DNA of 64,000 nt, from the NCBI RefSeq assembly GCF_033568475.1, contig NC_133120.1, forward strand, positions 88,182,151-88,246,150. Direction: 5' to 3'. Every line of letters begins with the position of its first letter. Within the stretch, counting starts at the first letter, position 1. A program made the position numbers and the translations under genes. Below are positions 1 through 12,805 of this stretch, one piece after another. Origin of the DNA: Henckelia pumila. Lineage: Eukaryota > Streptophyta > Magnoliopsida > Lamiales > Gesneriaceae. The notes beneath the pieces are model-generated. The model was given only the letters and a program-made list of their open reading frames with translations. It did not search any database and was not told the DNA's origin.

Positions 1-583
1 CCTTCAGGGATTTTCATGTATATGTCACTATCAAGTGATCCGTATAAGTAAGCTGTAACAACATCCATAAGACACATTTCCAAATTTTCAGACACTGCCA
101 AACTAATCAAATATCGAAACGTAATTGCATCCATAACAGGAGAATACGTTTTTTCATAATCAATTACGGGCCTTTGAAAAAAACCTTGTGCAACAAGTCT
201 AGCTTTATATCTTACTATTTCATTTTTCTCATTTCGCTTTCGAATAAAAACTCATTTGTATCCAACAGGTTTCACACCTTCAGGTGTGAGGACTATAGGT
301 CCAAAAACATTGCGTTTATTTAGCGAATCCAATTCAACCTGGATGACATCTTTCCATTTTGCCCAATCTAACGAGTTTTACATTAACCAAAAGATTTTGG
401 TTCATGATCATCATTTTCATTTATGATGGCATATGCCATATTATAAGAAAATATCTCATCAATATCTTCTATATCTTTTCGGTTCCATATTTTTCCAGTA
501 TTAATATAATTGATAGATATTTCACGATTCTCGTCAGTTTGTGGTTCTGACAGAACATTTTCATCATCAGGTGTTTCTTCTGG
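1..583 (-). pseudogene. Copia reverse transcriptase, N-terminal part (broken)
   Basis: On the minus strand the segment before RT reads ...EISINY, then NTGKIWNR, then an acidic stretch ending EPKS, typical of the linker before copia RT. It is followed by recognisable RT blocks: an RKRNEKNE motif, YKARLVAQGF, the DYE.TYSPV region, ITFRYLISLAV, and MDVVTAYLYG just before the window edge. A Trp codon in the block before VFIRKR reads TGA, and the frame shifts between the linker and RT. The catalytic YVDD box lies outside the window. The segment ends at the AACAC duplication (584-588), where the 589-8973 element is inserted. Confidence 0.85.
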
Positions 584-588
584 AACAC

Positions 589-2531
589 TGTGAGACCCCG
601 TTTCCAATCGTCTAATCTCGAATAAGTAAACAAAATCAATCACAAAGATCCGCGGAAAAACTAATCAATTTTTTTTTTAAAAGGGGTCGCGCGCCCGCGC
701 TGTGACCTCTCAAAACCAGCGCGCCTGCGCTAGGAAGTTGCGCGCCCGCGCCAGGAAGAGCGCGCCCGCGCCGTCCATTCGAGCTGCAGAAAAACCAGGG
801 CAAGAGCAATCTTTACAAACTCAAAATCAACAATCCAAGCCACCAAGGTTCAATCCATAGCTCATACATGAAATAAGGGATTCGAAATACCATCAAAACA
901 ATTAAGAATACAAGTTCGATAACATAATTCGATCGACTAAACAAAACAATACAAGTCCAAAGGCACAACCCTACGACTCACGGTGTCTCACTTCTATCAC
1001 TTCCAACTCGACCTAATCATGCAGCTTCTGACTCGATTCTGCCCCACCTGCCATCAAGTACACATACAAACAAAACGACAGCCGGATAATCCGGTGAGAA
1101 TATAATTCCCAGTAAAAAAGACAAATAAAGCAATTTCAAATAATATAACAAATCATGCTATATAAAACCACGAGTCAATCAATTCAAAAAGGCATATCAG
1201 CACTCAACTCGAAATGCATTAAAATGCAATGCATGACTTCAAAACTCGGGATTATCTAATCGAATAATCGAATATCAATAGGTATACAGTTGGGATCCCA
1301 GGGTCAAGTTTTCACGAACAACTCACCGACACAACCCATTCGGGGTGGATGTCGCTCAACTCAAACCCCTAGACTTCAGAGAAACTATAAGAAGTATTCT
1401 AGCAATTGGAAAATCTCGAAATCCAAAGCCACTTCAATATAGCTCCCTAAATCATCTAAGTTCAAAACGAATCGAATCTTCGGCTCAAGATGTATGCAAG
1501 TGAAAATAAACTCATCCAAGTAAAAAAAATCAAATAATTCAAATAGCATACAAGTATGTGATTTCTTTTGGGCACTCGAATTAAATCAAATTCGAGTTAA
1601 TCGTCCCAATCATTCAATTGTCGTCTTCTTACCTTTTCAAGTTCGTCGGGGATTCAAATCTGAAAATAACAACGAACTCAATCAAAATCAAATCGAATCA
1701 AAACAAGCCATACAAGAAGTTCAATACTATACCGTCTTCGATCCTCGAATCGATTCAACTTCCAAGTTCGATCCAAACCCGAATCTTTCAACTCAAATCT
1801 GAAATGTGAAATACGGATTCGGTATAAATCTTCTACCTCAAACAAAACCCGGAAATCAAACCGAATAAACAACCGATAATCCAAAACTCGATTTCGACGG
1901 CATAACGGCTATAAACGGTCAATCCAAAAATCAACAACATCATCAAACAACTGAAACTATCTCATATCATCTTCCAATCCATCAAAAAGAACCAAAATCC
2001 AACAAAATCCAAAGACCCATTTTTGAATTTAAGCCTAAAAATTCATGTAAAATCCAAACTTCGATCTTTTTCTGAACCGACTTCGAATACACGATCTATT
2101 CTAGCCCAAGGACGTTATACTCGAAAATTATCAAATTCTAACAACCCAACAAAATTCAAAGTTCGTGGATCGTAGCAAAACTTACGTCAGAAGGAAGCCC
2201 TCGATGCGGTGATCGTGAAACTCAACTCGAAATCAAAATCTGACGGTCGGATCGTGCGAATCAAACGGATGAAAAGTTTGAGAAATCGCCTTCCATGGCT
2301 TCCGGTTCAGAACGTACGAATGGAGAGGGAAGGGAAGAGATTGAGGGAGTGATGTAAGACTTGGTCAACCAAGTTGCATGAGATAATATATATAAAATCC
2401 AACTTTGCATTTCGGTCCCTGAAACTCCCAATTTAATTCAATTCAATCTCGGCTCAATTAAATCCCATCAATTCAATTCTAATCCCAACAAATTCCACTA
2501 ATCCCAAAATAATTAATTTCAGGGCCTTACA
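589..2531 (-). repeat. 3' LTR (element orientation) of the nested gypsy-type element
   Basis: This 1943-bp LTR pairs with 6992-8973. By eye the two differ at roughly 2% of positions, plus a length difference of about 39 bp that lies mostly in the GC-rich motif cluster (here 686-775). The TG and CA ends and the adjacent AACAC duplication fix its limits. Short ORFs inside it are the same in both LTRs and are not genes. Confidence 0.9.
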
Positions 2532-2570
2532 ATTCTCTCCCTCTAAGAATCGATTTCGTCCTCGAAATCA
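2532..2570 (-). other. Polypurine tract and gypsy 3'-end block
   Basis: On the minus strand this reads a TTCGAGGACGAAAT block, then a purine-rich AGAGGGAGAGAAT directly before the LTR. That is the expected position of a plus-strand primer for minus-oriented elements. The first block is identical to 18668-18681 of the intact gypsy element. Confidence 0.8.
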
Positions 2571-5500
2571 AAGCAGTTCAATCTCATAAAACAAGATAAA
2601 GTTCGAAGACTGCTATAACAATTCGTCTCTCAAAACAACTCTGAAATCGATCGTTTCAAACAAAACTGGCGACTCATCAATTTCCGTCTCAAGATCAAAG
2701 AAAATCTGCAAATTCGGTAACAGAAGACGTGAAGTACGTCGAGAATACCCAAAGAATACGGAGAATCAAAGTAGTGGAAAGCAAGGAGAACTGAAAGAGT
2801 AAAAGTCGGTAGGCGAGATCGCCTCTCTCTTTTAGAATCTCAAAGGAGCTCGAGAGTTCATCGAGACATTTCTTTCTCTTAACATAATTGCCACAGCCTC
2901 TAAACGGAGGAATCTTCTGAATTACTCGAACTCCTTGAAAATAAGTACAGAGATCTGCGTCGGAATCGGAATACTTCGTTCATCCTTCTTCTCAAGTCAT
3001 CTTCATTTTAGACAGAAAATCTTCATCCTTCTATCGAAACTCGAATCAAATCCGATCCCAAGTCAGAAAACTCAGAAAATCATCCCAATTCAACTGGGAT
3101 TCTCATTCCTTCTCGTACAACTGATTGGCAAAATTGATATCAAGATATTCGTCTGATAACTGTTGTACAGAAACTTCGCAAAAGATGAGAAAACCATCCA
3201 GCTAGTGCCAAAATCAATCACTACAGCTCAACATATCCTCTTAAGGTCTATATCGCTTATTCTTGGTTGTCCGTCGTTCTGAGAATAATAACTAAACTCA
3301 ATTATAATCCAATAATAAAAGTCTCTTAAAGGCTGAGTTCAAGGTGAGAGTTAACTCAAAATCTCATTCTGAAAGGACAGACTTTGACAACTCAACTATC
3401 TGAAAATTCTCCTGACAACAATCCCAATCATATCGTCGTGTCTGGAATCCATTCTGTACGAAAACGGAAGCAGACTACAGCTATATCTCGGTTACAATCA
3501 GATAGCATCTCCAAATTAGACAGTTATATACCTTCAACCACATGCCGAACACTCCCAATTCTATTCTGCACGGGTAAACTGCGACAGAGCAAAACAATCT
3601 GATATTCTTTCTGACCAACTTCTCAACATCGAGTCGAGTCTGGAATTCATTTTGTCCGGAAAAACAGTAGCAGATTCTGCAATCGGTCTAATAAAACTCA
3701 CATAGATTCAAATTTCCAGACTGGTCAATAGCTTCAGAAAGGTATTCGTCGAAAAGTAATCTTCTTTTCAATCTGACAATTAACTGTACCACAGATAGTC
3801 GGTTCCTTCTCTCTATCAGCTATCAAAATTGGACAGACTAGCAATTGCGAAATCATACTTCGAACCTCGTTCTTCATCTGTTAATATAAAGGTCGATTCC
3901 TCAATCCTCTGAATATCTTTCGGTCGTCTGAAAGAATAATGAATAAGTGCGAAGTGTCAATCTCAATGTACTCTGTCTCAATCAAAATCTTTGGCATGAC
4001 AAAGCAATTACTCAAAACTTGAGGTATCGTCACTGTCCCGAAACTCAGACTGTGCCCAGTTCTGACTCTTCTTCATTAAATTCTCCAATTCGATCTGTTT
4101 CTGCGCTATCTCCATCTTCTAATTAAATTCTGGCTCAGTTCGGATAAGAGAATTCTGATATACTTCATATCTGTTCCAGACTCTAAATCAGAAATGCAAC
4201 ATTCATCGGTCGGAGAAGTCAAGGATAGTAGATAAAATAAGAACAGATTCACCGGCTCAAAAGAATAACGGTAGTAGATAAAATAATAATAGATCATTCT
4301 GTTCAACTTTAGTTGCTGTACTGTTCTACTTCGGATCATACTGGAATTCACCATCAGATTCTTCATCATATCCAATCTTCTCCTCAATCTCAAAATCAGT
4401 TCGGTTGCGAAACTCATACTCTGACTTCTCAATTCAGAAAAGACTTCGAAAATTTCACTGGAGATAGAGATGTCCGATCTAACAAACAATAAGATTACTG
4501 CCAATGCAATATCATGAATCGGATGTTGAGTCTCATACTGCTTCAGCTGTTACTATGATTGAGCTATCACAGACTTCCTCTGAATAAGAATACCTCCCGA
4601 ATCTGGATAAGACGATGCAATGCACTGAAGATTATCAGTACAGAGGAAAATAAGAAAAATACTGAAGCTCGGGTCGATCTTTTCTTCATGCCAAACAAAC
4701 TGATCTCATAAGATTCGGTTCAGGTACAAGTGCATTCTCTGGAGTTAGATGAGAAATTTGCTCCACGACGATAAGAATCTCTCGAAAATCTGCTATAGAA
4801 CTCAAAATATTCCATTCTGAGGTACAGATGTCGGTTTGGCTTCAATCAAAACAGCTTCAGTTTGGCAATGATCACAGAAATTCCAGATCTAAAATTAATA
4901 TGATCGAGGAAGGGACATCTCGATACAATCAAAATTCAAACTTCAATAGCGTAGCATGCAACGTCTCGGCATGCAATTCTGTAAGACCATCCTCAAATAC
5001 TCTGTATGATCAGTACTATTCTTCGAACAAAACCGAAAAGATCGATAAGAATTTTTAATTCCATCTAAATACCTCTGATAGATTCAATTCAAAAGATCTA
5101 CAATACTGTAGACGAGTTTCACTACAAACGGTACGACCAAACTCCAAAGCAGTCATACCTCGATCCAAGTTCAGTCTTCAATATTACTTTTCATTAAACT
5201 CTCAGCTGATGATGTCTGATATCAAGTCATTGATGAATCTAACCTCGTGACTCAGATGTAATCCAGAAATCTCATCTGGATAATAAAAACAATTCTCTAA
5301 CCACTGGTTTATCAACCAATACAGGCTAGATTCTAGGACATCAGCTGTGAACAAGAGAATTCCTTCGCGAAGTTCTGAAATCAGAAGGTCATTCGGCAGA
5401 TCAACTAACAAAGAATCCTGGAATCGAGAATCCTTATCGCATGATTTCCGTTTGTCCAATGATTCGGATCGGAATCTGTCAACTTCCTGAAACAATCCAC

Positions 5501-6974
5501 GGTAGTACTGTACTGGATAAAGCAGCTAACAGACAATCAAATCATAATCTGATAACTGAAGTACGATACTGCTCAATTACAATCAAATCAAAATCTCAAT
5601 CAAATCAGAATCTGAAATACAATACTGTTCGGTTCCCACTCATACCATCAATCAAAGGATTGCGAATACTGATAATCAAATTTCAACAAACTGGGATGCA
5701 TCAATAAATATCAATAAGAAGAAAGATAAGGTGTGTAACCGATCATATCAGAATAAGAATAGAAACCATACTCTACTGTTTCCTGCAGTCGTCATCGATG
5801 AAATCTAAATTTGATCCTCGAAAAGAGTACAACTAGAATCTGTTGCCTCGAAGATTGATTCGTCATGTGATTAAGTTCTCATAAATTCTGTTATTGTGGC
5901 CAAAAGGAGCAATGAAATGGCTAGTATCTTTATCTGAGTTAGAGACACAAGGAAATTCTCTTCGGAGATCCTTTGATAATAACATGATGACAAACTCTGG
6001 CATGGTGTCTGGGCTGATGACAGACCTAACAGCGTCTTCTGATCTCCAGGCACTGCTTACTGATCTCATAAACTGCTTTTCCTTCGATAAAAGATGATCT
6101 CTAAGTCCCTCTAACTCTAATCACACGGTGAAAAGGAATCTGTCGAAGAAATTCGGATGAAAGCGGATTCCAAAAAGTGATCGAACCTTGTTCCCTAATG
6201 CTCTCTTCTCCAATTTCTACCAACTTTTATCGATCCTCTAAGTTGGTACAATACTAACCGAATTCTCCGTTCGTCTGTGTAGTTCGGAGAATCACCCAAC
6301 TGATCGATCCCTTCTATTCAACTCCCGCATCCAACAGCATTCTCGGTACTCTTCAAATTCGGTAACCTAAATGACTAAAACTTTCTCGGTAGAACTCCTA
6401 TCGATGTCAGAGTGACATCTACCAGGGCATTAGTGGTACGATCTAAATCAGTCGAAGGAGTTACTGCTGGTTGTCGTCTGCTAAAATTCTTCAGGAGACA
6501 ATTTTGATATTCAGTATGAAAGGATACCAAATATCCATCTCAAAATTCGGTGTTCCACATCTCTGTCCTAAAAGTTCGTTCTACTACAAATCACTGAATT
6601 TTTGGATCTCAATCGGATTCTAATTCTCATCGCAACCATCTCTGATCTGCTAGCTCAAGCAGATTGTGGAACTCGGATCCGAAATTTAAAAAAATACAGT
6701 TTATATTTCAAGTAATTCATGCTTTAAAATTTAAATCACATAATCATGTAATTCCAAGTAACTCATAAATAGTAAAGCATGCTCTCAATCAAATCAAGTA
6801 ATCGTGATTCGAAAATTAAATCAAAACTCATGTAATTCAATTAATTCAAGAATCAATAAATCATGCCCGCACGTATTTAAATAATCATTTAAATAAATCA
6901 ATTACATGCGAGAATTCAATTCATGCGAACTCAATCTACCCCGCTCACTCTAGTTCAATTCCAAGAATCTTATC
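2571..6974 (-). other. Internal region of the gypsy-type element, no recognisable protein
   Basis: The longest open stretches are 132 codons (4106-4504, -), 97 codons (5202-5495, -) and 88 codons (5441-5707, +). None shows a zinc knuckle, an aspartic protease motif, an RT box or an integrase D,D,E motif. The region is AT-rich and rich in GAATC, CTGAA and TCAAAATC words. It could be a strongly decayed gag-pol or the non-coding body of a LARD. I see nothing to decide between these except the shared 3' end block. Confidence 0.6.
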
Positions 6975-6986
6975 GCTCTGATATCA
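6975..6986 (-). other. Primer-binding site, initiator Met tRNA type
   Basis: The reverse complement is TGATATCAGAGC, one base from the plant consensus TGGTATCAGAGC. It lies 5 bp inside the LTR at 6992, which marks that LTR as the 5' one and the element as minus-oriented. Confidence 0.85.
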
Positions 6987-6991
6987 CTTAA

Positions 6992-8973
6992 TGTGAGACC
7001 CCGTTTCCAATCGTTTAATCTCGAATAAGCAAACAAAATCAATCACAAAGATCCGCGGAAAAACTAAACAAATTTTTTTTTTTTTAAAAGGGGTCGCGCG
7101 CCCGCGCAAAACCAGCGCGCCTGCGCCAGGAAGTTGCGCGCCCGCGCCCAAGCTTCGCAAAAGCTAGCGCGCCCGCGCTCACGCCTTGTGGAACCACGGC
7201 GCGTTCGCGCCGTCCATTCGAGCTGCAGAAAAACCAGGGCAAGAGCAATCTTTACAAACTCAAAATCAACAATCCAAGCCACCAAGGTTCAATCCATAGC
7301 TCATACATGAAATAAGGGATTCGAAATACCATCAAAACAATTAAGAATACAAGTTCGGCAACATAATTCGATCGACTAAACAAAACAATACAAGTCCAAA
7401 GGCACAACCCTACGACTCACGGTGTCTCACTTCTATCACTTCCAACTCGACCTAATCATGCAGCTTCTGACTCGATCCTGCCCCACCTGCCGTCAAGTAC
7501 ACATACAAAAAAAACGACAGCCGGATAATCCGATGAGAATATAATTCCCAGTAAAAAAGACAAATAAAGCAATTCCAAATAATATAACAAATCATGCTAT
7601 ATAAAAACACGAGTCAATCAATTCAAAAAGGCATATCAGCACTCAACTCGAAATGCATTAAAATGCAATGCATGACTTCAAAACTCGAGATTATCTAATC
7701 GGATAATCGAATATCAATAGGTATACAGTTGGGATCCCAGGGTCAAATTTTCACGAACAACTCACTGACACAACCCATTCGGGATGGATGTCGCTCAACT
7801 CAAACCCCTAGACTTCAGAGCAACTATAAGAAGTATTCTAGCAATTGAAAAATCTCGAAATCCAAAGTCACTTCAATATAGATCCCTAAATCATCTAAGT
7901 TCAAAACGAATCGAATCTTCGGCTCAAGATGTATGCAAGTGAAAATAAACTCATCCAAGTAAAAAAAAATCAAATAATTCAAATAGCATACAAGTATGTG
8001 ATTTCTTTTGGGCACTCGAATTAAATCAAATTCGAGTTAATCGTCCCAATCATTCAATTGTCGTCTTCTTACCTTTTCAAGTTCGTCGGGGATTCAAATC
8101 TGAAAATAACAACGAACTCAATCAAAATCAAATCGAATCAAAACAAGCCATACAAGAAGTTCAATACCATACCGTCTTCGATCCTCGAATCGATTCAACT
8201 TCCAAGTTCGATCCAAACCCGAATCTTTCAACTCAAATCTGAAATGTGAAATACGGATTCGGTATAAATCTTCTAACTCAAACAAAACCCAGAAATCAAA
8301 CCGAATAAACAACCGATAATCCAAAACTCGATTTCGACGGCATAACGGCTATAAACGGTCAATCCAAAAATCAACAACATCATCAAACAACTGAAACTAT
8401 CTCATATCATCTTCCAATCCATCAAAAACAACCAAAATCCAACAAAATCCAAAGACCCATTTTCGAATTTAAGCCTAAAAATTCATGTAAAATCCAAACT
8501 TCGATCTTTTTCCGAACCGACTTCGAATACACGATCTATGCTAGCTCAAGGACGTTATACTCGAAAATTATCAAATTCTAACGACCCAACAAAATTCAAA
8601 GTTCGTGGATCGCAGCAAAACTTACGTCAGAAGGAAACCCTCGATGCGGTGATCGTGAAAATCAACTCGAAATCAAAATCTGACGGTCGGATCGTACGAA
8701 TCAAACGGATGAAAAGCTTGAGAAATCGCCTTCCATGGCTTCCGGTTCAGAACGTACGAATGGAGAGGGAAGGGAAAAGATTGAGGGAGTGATGGAAGAC
8801 TTGGTCAACCAAGTTGCATGAGATAATATATATAAAATCCAACTTTGCATTTCGATCTCTGAAACTCCCAATTTAATTCAATTCAATCTCGGCTCAATTA
8901 AATCCCATCAATTCAATTCTAATAACCCAACAAATTCCACTAATCCCAAAATAATTAATTTCAGGGCCTTACA
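6992..8973 (-). repeat. 5' LTR (element orientation) of the nested gypsy-type element
   Basis: This is the 1982-bp partner of 589-2531. On the minus strand a TATA-like TTTATATATATTA lies at about 8824-8836, some 140 bp inside the LTR, so U3 is short and most of the LTR would be transcribed. A cluster of GC-rich GCGCGCCCGCGC-like motifs at 7095-7220 lies near the LTR 3' end. It has more units than its partner. Confidence 0.9.
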
Positions 8974-8978
8974 AACAC

Positions 8979-10740
8979 CATTTTTTATTTTATGCTCATC
9001 GTGTTTCTCTATGTCTTTTTTTTCCGAGGATTTTTATCATTAGAACCGACTGGCCTTCCACGCTTCAAGCGTTTTATGACATCATGAGTGTCTTCAATTT
9101 GTTTCTTTGGAATTTCAATTCGAGCAGGGGCATTTACAGCATGTATATATGATTTTGTTACCCTTTTTGTGTCTGCAAATGTATCTGGCATTTGATCTGC
9201 AATTCTTTGCAAGTGCACAATTTGTTGTACATCTTTCTCACATTGTTTGGTCCTTGGATCCAAATTTAACAATGATGGTACATACCATGTGATTTCTTTT
9301 TCGATGTGTTTTTTTTCTCCCCCTAACATTGGGAAGATTTCTTTATTAAAATGACAATCAGCAAAGCGTGCTGTAAACACATCGCATGTCTGAGGCTCAA
9401 GATATCGAATGATTGATGGACTATCATAACCGATATAAATACTGATTTTTCTTTGAGGACCATTTTTGATCTTTGAGGTGGTGCAATGGGCACATACACC
9501 ATACATCCAAAAATTCTCAGATGAGAAATATTTGGTTATTTACCAAATGCAAGCTGCAATGGGGATAATTTATGATAAGAACTTGGTCTGATGCGAATTA
9601 ATGCCGCAACATGTAATATTGCATGTCCCCATATAGAAATAGGGAGTTTTGTTCTTATAATCATTGGTCTAGCAATCAGTTGTAGACGTTTAATCAATGA
9701 TTCAGCTAATCCATTCTGCGTATGAACATGAGCAACATGATGTTCAACAGTAATTCCCATTGACATACAATAGTCATTGAAAGTTTGGGAAGTAAATTCT
9801 CTAGCATTATCAAGTCTTATTTTCTTGATTGTATAATCGGAAAATTGATTCCACAATTTTATTATTTGAGTCATTAATCTTGCAAATGCCACATTCCGAG
9901 TTGACAATAAGCATACATGTGACCATCTGCTAGAGGCATCTATCAATACCATAAAATATCGAAATGGTCCACATGGTGGATGAATTGGCCCACAAATATC
10001 ACCCTGAATACGTTCAAGAAATATAGGTGATTCTGTTTGGATTTTAGCTGGCGATGGTCTTATAATAAGTTTTTTAAGAGAACATGCTTTACATTAAAAC
10101 TTATTATTCTGAAAGATCTTCTGGTCTTTCAATGGATGATCATGCGTATCTTCAATAATTATTTGCATCATTATTGAACCAGGATGTCCCAATCGATCAT
10201 GCTAATTGTTAATATTGAAGAACTATTGACCACCATATTTGATTCGATTGGACTTATATGTGTATAATGCAATCCAGTATGGAGCATTGATAATTTTTCA
10301 ACCACATATTTCTTTCCTGATTTATATGTGGTAAAACACATATATTTATGATTTTCATCAGTTATTGTCTCAGTATCATACCCATGAGAATATATGTCAT
10401 TAAAACTCAACAAATTTCTTTTTGATTATGGTGAATATAAAGCATCATTTATCAAAAATTTTGTACCATTAGGTAACAAAAAATGTGCTTTTCCACAACC
10501 TTCAATCAAGTCTACAGGACCTGATATTATATTCACCATTATTTTTGTTGGTTTTAATTTCAAAAAATATCTTTTATCTCGGATTATAATGTGCGTTGTA
10601 CCACTATCGGGTATACAAACTTCCATGGGATTATTTCCTTGTTTAGCTTTGCTCATACCATTTTTCATTTTTAACTTCAAAAGAAAATATGCAATAAAGA
10701 AAATTAATGACATTATATAACATGTTTCATAATACAAAAA
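8979..10740 (-). pseudogene. Copia protease and integrase (broken)
   Basis: On the minus strand, protease carries the DSGTTH active-site motif (about 10590-10610). It is followed by a LLSFNDIYSHG segment and a GAG_pre-integrase-like HDRLGHPG region near 10190. The integrase core runs at about 9952-9536: a DICGPI block upstream, then MVLIDASSRWSH, a RLDNAREF block and HTQNGLAES, which supply the D, D and E of the catalytic triad. The integrase C-terminal part continues at 9506-9009. Stops interrupt it near 10090, near 9536 and elsewhere. The segment is cut at 8978 by the AACAC duplication of the nested element and resumes at 583. Confidence 0.88.
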
Positions 10741-10857
10741 TACATGAAAAATACAGTATGTTACATTCTATTCCCACCAATATATTAATCAATGTCTTCG
10801 AAATCATTTGAAAAATCAGCAGCATCGAAATGAGTTGAACCACTTGAATGGTTACTG

Positions 10858-11818
10858 TTTTACAAAATTGGTCTCTTTTCCTTTCCCCTTTGTCGATTCT
10901 TTATAGAGCTTACATAGGTGCTCAGGGATTCGACAAATATGTGACCAATGTCCTGGAGTGCCACATCTATAACAAACACTCTCAGATCTTTTTGAGTGAT
11001 TTTCATTTTCACTCGTATTTTCATGATGCCTTTTTGGTGGGTGGTTCGTGACGTTCTTTTGAGATGAGTTATTGAAGTAACTATCTCAATTATTTTCATA
11101 CCCACGGCCGCGACCACGACCGCGATCATTTTTACGTCCATGCCCACGTCCTCGACCTCGTCCACGACCAAAATCTGGTCTATGCCTTTGATTTTGGTTT
11201 TCATTTTTAATTACGATATTTGCTTCTGGAAATGCCGTTGATCCAGTGGGTCGGGATTGATGATTTCTTACTAATAATTCGTTGTTATTTTCCGCCACAA
11301 GAAGACGTGCGATTAGTTCAGAATATCTCGAAAATTCACGTACTCTATACTGTTGTTGTAGAGTTATATTTGATGCGTGGAATGTGAAAAATATTTTTTC
11401 AAGCATTTCCATTTCAGTAACAACATGCCCACAAAATTTCAATTGCGAGACTATTCGATACATCGCAGAATTGTAATCACTGACTTTTTTAAAGTCTTGA
11501 AATCTCAACGTATTTCATTCATCACGGGCGGTCGGGAGTATAACTTCCCTTATATGCTCAAATATTTATTTTAGCCCTTTCCATAAAATCATTGGGTTTT
11601 TTTCTGTGAGATACTCACATTTCAATCCTTCATCAAGATGTCTACGTAAGAAAATCATAGACTTTGTTTTTTTCTTGTGAGGATGATATATTATTTTCTT
11701 TGATGGTATCACTTAGACCCAATGACTCAAGATGCATCTCTACATCGAGAGTCCATGGCATATAATTCTATCCAGTGATATCGAGCGCAACGAATTCAAT
11801 CTTTGCCAAATTTGACAT
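10858..11818 (-). pseudogene. Copia gag (broken)
   Basis: The minus-strand ATG at 11818 opens MSNLAKIEF.ALDITG, a typical copia gag start. Downstream are a UBN2-like gag segment (about 11508-11280), an arginine/glycine-rich stretch (near 11100-11170) and a CCHC zinc knuckle reading CYRCGTPGHWSHIC near 10945-10985. Frameshifts lie around 11520-11760 and after the RG-rich stretch. The zinc knuckle would bind element RNA in the virus-like particle. Family assignment is firm, but no intact product is possible. Confidence 0.85.
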
Positions 11819-12737
11819 GGTGGTACTAGAAAAATAACAATGCATTTTTTTAGTTAATTTTCATTAATATGACAATACAAAATAATGAAAGAACGAAGAT
11901 TACAAGTGCGTATACAAATAGAGAAAATGTATGTGGTGGAAAATCGCTGGTGAATACAAGATTCGTGAGCATATGATCATAATCGTTACGAAAAATAGCC
12001 TTAGAAATGCCATCATCTTCATCTTCGAAAAAAAAACCGAGGAGAAAATATTTTTGAGAGAAAGAGTGAATTTTGGTGTGATTGAAAATGAGTTTGAGTG
12101 AACATATTTATAGGGCAAAAACTAGCCGTTTTATTACCGTTTGTGACCGTTGGGGGTAAGGAAAAAAATCGAGTATGTGTTGAATAAAAAATTCGTGATA
12201 ATCATGTGATGCATATAATGATAATCATAATTAAATAATTATGTATATCATATCACATTATTATAAGGTCGGTGTCGTAGACATCCTTTTATATAATATT
12301 GTGAAATTATACAAATATAATTAGTATAAAGTCAAGTATAGTATATCATATCATATTATTATAAGATCGTTGTCACATACAGCTTTTTATATAATATTGT
12401 GAAATTATACAAATATAGTTAGTATAAAGTTAGGTATAATATATCATATCACATTATTATAAGATCGGTGTCACAGACAACTTTTTATATAATATTGTAA
12501 AATTATACACATATAGTTAGTATATAGTCAGATATAGTATATCATATCACATTATTATAAGATCGTTGTCACAGACAGCTTTTTATATAATATTGTGAAA
12601 TTATACCAATATAGTTAGTATATATACATAATAAATATATATCATATCACGTTATTATAAGTTCGGTATCATAGACAGCCTTTTATATAATAACATAAAA
12701 TTATATATTAATATATACACAATAAATATATATAAAC
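11819..12737 (-). other. Copia leader with a second promoter-like block
   Basis: Between gag and the gypsy insertion the minus strand holds a TATA-like box (reverse complement of TATTTATAG at about 12105-12113). A pyrimidine-rich stretch resembling a transcript start follows it, and the 98-bp tandem repeat lies upstream. The leader resumes at 20042-20148 beyond the gypsy element. It could be the true leader or a remnant of another LTR. Confidence 0.5.
12245..12737. repeat. Tandem repeat, about five units of 98 bp
   Basis: The phrase TTATAAG(G/A)TCG recurs at 12261, 12359, 12457, 12555 and 12655. Each is followed by a TCACAGACA-like segment, a TTTTATATAATATTG segment and ATATCATATCAC. Spacing is 98, 98, 98 and 100 bp. 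The last unit is more diverged and ends at the TAAAC target site of the gypsy insertion. Confidence 0.9.
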
Positions 12738-12805
12738 TGTAGTAGCCCGTACCCTAATTGAGTAATTAAAGGATTAATGCTAATTAAATGAATTGGGTAT
12801 CGGAC

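Larger units (their letters stand above)
589..8973 (-). mobile_element. LTR retrotransposon without intact gag-pol, gypsy-type, nested in the copia element
   Basis: Two long direct repeats (589-2531 and 6992-8973) begin TGTGAGACCCC and end TTACA, giving TG...CA termini. They are flanked by AACAC at 584-588 and 8974-8978. A primer-binding site next to the right LTR and a purine tract next to the left LTR are both on the minus strand, so the right LTR is the 5' one. The 4.46-kb internal region has only short ORFs and no gag, protease, RT or integrase motif that I can recognise. It resembles LARD-type non-autonomous elements. A block beside its purine tract (2553-2566, reverse complement TTCGAGGACGAAAT) also occurs at the same place in the gypsy element at 12738-20041, so a Ty3/gypsy ancestry is likely. 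Confidence 0.88.

Noticed and set aside
1618-1884. ORFs of 63 and 68 codons, repeated at 8058-8324
   Set aside because: Present only because both LTRs of one element carry them; overlapping on both strands with no features.
9107-11574. Plus-strand ORFs in the copia pol and gag region
   Set aside because: The minus-strand copia reading explains the sequence; these ORFs show no motif.
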